Part shown: positions 5,996-8,427 of the stretch, piece after piece
Numbering within the stretch: position 1 is the first letter of the stretch
Layout of the letters: each line of letters begins with the position of its first letter
NCBI GenBank assembly: GCA_001802655.1
Contig: MGZO01000048.1
Location: forward strand, 10,955 to 19,381
Reading direction: 5' to 3'
Origin: Hydrogenophilales bacterium RIFOXYD1_FULL_62_11
GTDB lineage: Bacteria; Pseudomonadota; Gammaproteobacteria; Burkholderiales; Thiobacillaceae
DNA: 8,427 bases
Notes under the pieces: model-generated
Databases searched by the model: none
What the model was told of the DNA's origin: nothing
Seen by the model: the letters and a program-made list of their open reading frames with translations, nothing else
Program-made: the position numbers and the translations under genes

Positions 5996-6024
5996 TTAAC
6001 CCTAGGGTTTCCTGCACGTAAACT
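5996..6024 (+). promoter_or_regulatory. Candidate promoter with overlapping 12-bp palindromic operator for the exporter
   Basis: TTAACC (5996-6001), a 17-base spacer and TAAACT (6019-6024) each match the sigma-70 boxes at four of six positions. The perfect palindrome AACCCTAGGGTT (5998-6009) lies over the -35 box and spacer, where a repressor would block polymerase. Transcription would start near 6031, which favours the ATG at 6061 over the GTG at 6025. The palindrome is directly visible; promoter and operator roles are inferred. Confidence 0.35.
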
Positions 6025-6060
6025 GTGAAGCCCATCACCGCCGATCCGCCGCCCGCAACC

Positions 6061-7473
6061 ATGAACCTGTCCACGGTCAAAACCTACCTGCCCTGGGTCG
6101 TGGCCGTGGCGCTGTTCATGGAGGGGCTCGACACCACCATCGTCAACACGGCGGTGCCGGCGATTGCCGAAGGGCTCCAGGTGACGCCGCTGAGCCTGAA
6201 GGCGGTGGTGACGAGCTACATCCTGAGCCTGGCGGTGTGCATCCCGGTGAGCGGCTGGATGGCGGACCGCTACGGCACGCGCCGCGTGTTCAGCATCGCG
6301 GTGACGATGTTCACCCTGGCCTCGATCCTGTGCGGCCTGGCGCAGAACGCGCCGATGCTGGTGGCGGGGCGCATTCTGCAGGGCATGGGCGCGGCGATGA
6401 TGATGCCGGTGGGGCGGCTGGCGATCATCCGCACCTTTCCCAAGGCGGAACTGCTGCGGGCGATGAACTTCGTCATCATCCCGGCGCTGATCGGGCCGCT
6501 GCTCGGCCCCACCGTCGGCGGCCTGATCGTTCACTGGTTCTCGTGGCACTACATTTTTTTCATCAACGTACCGGTGGGGCTGATGGCGCTGTGGCTGGCG
6601 CACCGCTACATGCCGGATTACCACGGCGAGTCGCGACGCCCGCTGGATGTCGTCGGCCTGCTGCTGTTCGGCAGCGGCGCGGCCTTGCTGTCCTGGCTGC
6701 TGGAAGTCTTTGGCGAGCACCAGCTCGGCGCGGCCGCGGCGGCCCTGCTGGTGGTGCTGAGCTTCAGCCTGCTGGCCGCGTATGGCTGGCATGCCCGCAA
6801 GACGGCGCACCCGCTGCTGCGCCTGGCGCTGTTCCGGGTGCGCACGTTTCGCGTGTCGGTGATGGGCGGCTTCATCACGCGGCTGGGAGTGGGCGGCATG
6901 CCGTTTCTGCTGCCGCTGCTCTATCAGCTCGGCCTCGGGATGCCGGCGTGGCAGGCGGGCCTGCTGATGATGCCTGCCGCAGCGGCGGCCATGTTCATGA
7001 AGTTCATTTCTTCGCGGGTGCTGGCGCGCTTTGGCTACCGCCGCATCCTGATCGTGAATACGGTGATGATCGGCGCCGTGGTCAGCCTCTTCTCGCTGGT
7101 GAACGCGACCACGCCAATCGGGCTGATCGTGCTGCTGAGCCTGGCGATGGGCTTCTTCAATTCGCTGCAATACACCAGCATGAATTCGATGGCCTTTGCC
7201 GATATCGACACGCCCGATTCGAGCATGGCCAGCACCATCTCGAGCTCGATGCAGCAGATGTCGATGAGTTTCGGGCTGGCCTGCGGCTCGCTGGTCGCCG
7301 GCTGGTATCTGGGCGACCTGCCGCAAACCGATCACGCGGCAGTGACGACGGCGCTGCACTACGCCTTTCTGACGCTGGGCGGCCTGACCGCGCTGTCGTC
7401 GCTGTCGTTCTGGTCGCTGCGCCCCGGGGATGGGGAAAGCGTCAGCAAAGGGCAGGTGCGAGAGGCGGCCTGA
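6061..7473 (+). CDS. hsrA: DHA2-family MFS multidrug exporter, HsrA-like
   Basis: The 470-residue product is an inner-membrane proton antiporter of the drug:H+ antiporter-2 (EmrB/QacA, usually 14-helix) family, most like E. coli HsrA in length and motif wording. LDTTIVNTAVPAIA (23-36) is the motif at the end of helix 1. GWMADRYGTRR (65-75) is motif A in the first cytoplasmic loop. RILQGMGAAMMMP (104-116) is motif B. GPLLGPTVGG (145-154) is antiporter motif C. The second half contains the HsrA-like TRLG/PFLLPL and LQYTSMNSMAFADI segments. The ATG at 6061 is preferred because ten residues precede PWVV, as in relatives; an in-frame GTG at 6025 would add a Pro-rich stretch and may lie upstream of the transcript start. 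No clear Shine-Dalgarno is seen for either. No periplasmic adaptor (EmrA-type) gene is next to it. The substrate is unknown. Confidence 0.92.
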   Translation: MNLSTVKTYLPWVVAVALFMEGLDTTIVNTAVPAIAEGLQVTPLSLKAVVTSYILSLAVCIPVSGWMADRYGTRRVFSIAVTMFTLASILCGLAQNAPMLVAGRILQGMGAAMMMPVGRLAIIRTFPKAELLRAMNFVIIPALIGPLLGPTVGGLIVHWFSWHYIFFINVPVGLMALWLAHRYMPDYHGESRRPLDVVGLLLFGSGAALLSWLLEVFGEHQLGAAAAALLVVLSFSLLAAYGWHARKTAHPLLRLALFRVRTFRVSVMGGFITRLGVGGMPFLLPLLYQLGLGMPAWQAGLLMMPAAAAAMFMKFISSRVLARFGYRRILIVNTVMIGAVVSLFSLVNATTPIGLIVLLSLAMGFFNSLQYTSMNSMAFADIDTPDSSMASTISSSMQQMSMSFGLACGSLVAGWYLGDLPQTDHAAVTTALHYAFLTLGGLTALSSLSFWSLRPGDGESVSKGQVREAA

Positions 7474-7573
7474 GCGCCAAACCCAGGCGACACGCAAGCG
7501 AGCCGACCAGGCTTGCCGCGAATGGGTAGTACAGAGCGCCTGTTCGAAGCAACCCAAGCCGCCATCGGTCTGT

Positions 7574-7591
7574 TGTCGCGATCTGGCGACA
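7574..7591. repeat. 6-bp-stem hairpin, TGTCGC/GCGACA
   Basis: TGTCGC, loop GATCTG, GCGACA. The stem core GTCGC/GCGAC and the loop length of six are the same as in the terminator hairpin 60 bases downstream. It overlaps the second copy of the GGCGACACGCAA direct repeat. No T-tract follows, so it is not itself a terminator. Confidence 0.5.
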
Positions 7592-7650
7592 CGCAAAAAA
7601 CGGCCCAAGTCCATGTTTTATCGAGTGATTTCCAAAATCCGCTTAACTGG

Positions 7651-7674
7651 ACGTCGCCATTCAGCGACGTTTTT
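7651..7674 (+). terminator. Rho-independent terminator downstream of the exporter gene
   Basis: ACGTCGC (7651-7657), loop CATTCA, GCGACGT (7664-7670), then TTTT, with a further TTTTT run at 7681-7684 and just before it. The 7-bp perfect stem and T-tract mark plus-strand termination. It ends 200 bases past the exporter stop codon, an unusually long 3' untranslated stretch. Confidence 0.7.
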
Positions 7675-7717
7675 CGCGGTTTTTGCCCTTCCGCACCCCG
7701 AACCCATTTGGTACGTG

Positions 7718-7733
7718 CCTGTTTATAAACAGG
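7718..7733. promoter_or_regulatory. Perfect 16-bp palindrome upstream of the bactofilin gene
   Basis: CCTGTTTATAAACAGG equals its own reverse complement over all 16 bases, with a TATAAA -10-like core, and it is followed by TTTT. It lies 103 bases before the bactofilin ATG. It is most simply a binding site for a dimeric regulator, possibly overlapping a promoter; with a few unpaired central bases and the T-run it could also be a weak terminator. No -35 match is seen at 16-18 bases. Confidence 0.5.
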
Positions 7734-7836
7734 TTTTCAGTGCTGGCGCGCGTATTGCTATCTGGCTGATGTGCCCAGGTCCGGGCGCGACCACGCCAGA
7801 GCGTTACACAACCCAGAACCGAGAGAGACCTATCCC

Positions 7837-8427
7837 ATGCTCAAATCCTTCATGCAACCCAGCAATTCGAAAACCGATTCGCCCAAGACGACCCATTCGG
7901 GCTATCCGAACAAGCCGGCCGAATCCCCCAAGGTGGTCGAGCCGGCCAAAGCCGTTGAAGTCGCCAAGGAAGCGCTGCCGCAGGAAGCCGCCCAGTACGA
8001 ACGCAACGAAGAAGGCAGCAAGCTCATCGTCGGGCCGAATATCAAGCTGAAGGGCTCGGAAATCACCGATTGCGAAATACTGGTGGTGGAAGGCCGCGTC
8101 GAAGCGTCGATGAACAGCCGCGACATCCGCATCGCCGAGGGCGGCGTGTTTGCGGGCAAGGCCGAAATTGACGTGGCGGAAGTGCGCGGCACCTTTGAAG
8201 GCGACCTGACGGCACGCAAGCGGCTGGTGATTTATGCCACCGGCAAGGTCACCGGCGTGATCCGCTATGGCGCAATGATGATCGAGGAAGGCGGTACGCT
8301 TTCCGGGGATGTGCAACGGCTTTCTTCCGGCCCCAGCCTGGCCAAGCTGCCGGAAACCGCTGCGCACACCCCAAAGCCTGACGTGGCTGACGAGTCCACG
8401 CAGGAGCCTGGGCTGGAGCAGATACAT
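7837..8427 (+). CDS. Bactofilin (DUF583/PF04519), 3' end outside window
   Basis: The frame is open from ATG 7837 to the window edge (197 residues, no stop). Bactofilins polymerise without nucleotide into beta-helical filaments at the membrane and serve in cell shape, stalk formation, chromosome placement or motility. A polar Pro/Lys/Glu-rich N-terminal tail (1-58) precedes the bactofilin domain (about 60-160). Its repeating Gly/Ile/Val pattern is visible in KLIVGPNIKLKG, CEILVVEGRVEA, RDIRIAEGGVFAG, AEVRGTFEGDL, KRLVIYATGKVTG and GAMMIEEGGTLSGDV, i.e. about six beta-helix turns. A Pro/Glu-rich disordered tail begins near 161, so only a small part of the gene is probably missing. The N-terminal tail is longer than in minimal bactofilins. 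GAGAGAG nine bases before the ATG is the likely ribosome site. Confidence 0.94.
   Translation, partial: MLKSFMQPSNSKTDSPKTTHSGYPNKPAESPKVVEPAKAVEVAKEALPQEAAQYERNEEGSKLIVGPNIKLKGSEITDCEILVVEGRVEASMNSRDIRIAEGGVFAGKAEIDVAEVRGTFEGDLTARKRLVIYATGKVTGVIRYGAMMIEEGGTLSGDVQRLSSGPSLAKLPETAAHTPKPDVADESTQEPGLEQIH

Larger units (their letters stand above)
5737..6060. other. Divergent intergenic region between the PilZ and exporter genes
   Basis: This gap of about 320 bases holds no convincing gene; short open frames here lack ribosome sites and family features. It contains a candidate sigma-28-like promoter facing the PilZ gene (5875-5901), a candidate sigma-70 promoter facing the exporter (5996-6024) and a perfect 12-bp palindrome (5998-6009). 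A TTGACA at 5910-5915 has no matching -10 at normal spacing. Confidence 0.6.
7474..7836. other. Structured 363-bp intergenic region before the bactofilin gene
   Basis: No gene is seen. From left to right it holds GGCGACACGCAA twice (7486-7497 and 7585-7596), a hairpin TGTCGC-N6-GCGACA (7574-7591) and a terminator-like hairpin with almost the same stem (7651-7674). A perfect palindrome (7718-7733) follows, then about 100 bases of leader with a GAGAGAG ribosome-site-like run at 7821-7827. No promoter with good boxes at normal spacing could be identified for the bactofilin. Confidence 0.6.

Noticed and set aside
6025..6060. GTG start for the exporter
   Set aside because: It would add KPITADPPPAT, which relatives lack, and may precede the transcript start; ATG 6061 fits family length. 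The choice is not certain because neither start has a clear Shine-Dalgarno.
5974..7614. Long minus-strand open frame opposite the exporter (546 codons)
   Set aside because: Its composition (Arg/His/Gln/Ala runs) is the mirror of third-position GC in the MFS gene; there are no domains and no ribosome site.
7718..7733. LexA (SOS) box
   Set aside because: The half sites CTG...CAG resemble LexA sites, but the spacing is eight bases instead of ten.

Overview
The window looks like a piece of a high-GC betaproteobacterial chromosome. A TolC-type outer-membrane channel converges on the Kdo transferase gene waaA, and the other genes (UDP-glucuronate-4-epimerase type enzyme, Rnk, YcgR/PilZ protein, HsrA-like exporter, bactofilin) are typical Gram-negative genes. 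The exact genus is not determined; a Nitrosomonadales or Rhodocyclales member is a guess from style only.

Layout, left to right: the 3' end of a TolC-family gene (+, 1-402); a cluster of GGGTGCTTGTGCCC-type repeats (about 420-500) that also supplies the stop codon of waaA (-, 485-1747); a 122-bp divergent gap carrying an inverted single copy of the same repeat; a complete sugar-nucleotide epimerase (+, 1870-2880); an AT-richer island with a small HEPN-like gene (+, 2974-3525); a repeat-bearing spacer (3526-3694) and a small alpha/beta hydrolase (+, 3695-4315), both edged by GGGTCAG-type repeat ends; an rnk gene (-, 4421-4837); a strong UUCG-capped hairpin; a YcgR-like PilZ gene (-, 5002-5736); a gap of about 320 bp with probable promoters for both sides; a DHA2-family exporter closest to HsrA (+, 6061-7473); a 363-bp gap with hairpins, a terminator and a perfect 16-bp palindrome; and a bactofilin running off the right edge (+, 7837-8427).

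Most genes are separate transcription units rather than one operon. The shared theme is the cell envelope: export (TolC, MFS), lipopolysaccharide core (WaaA), surface polysaccharide precursors (epimerase), motility control by c-di-GMP (PilZ) and cell shape (bactofilin). The HEPN-like gene stands out by base composition and is the best candidate for an acquired, little-described function. No CRISPR array, rRNA, tRNA, intact transposase gene or clear multi-gene novel system is visible. The most interesting non-coding signals are the repeats that form gene 3' ends, the hairpin at the probable start of the rnk transcript, and the palindromes in front of the exporter and bactofilin genes.
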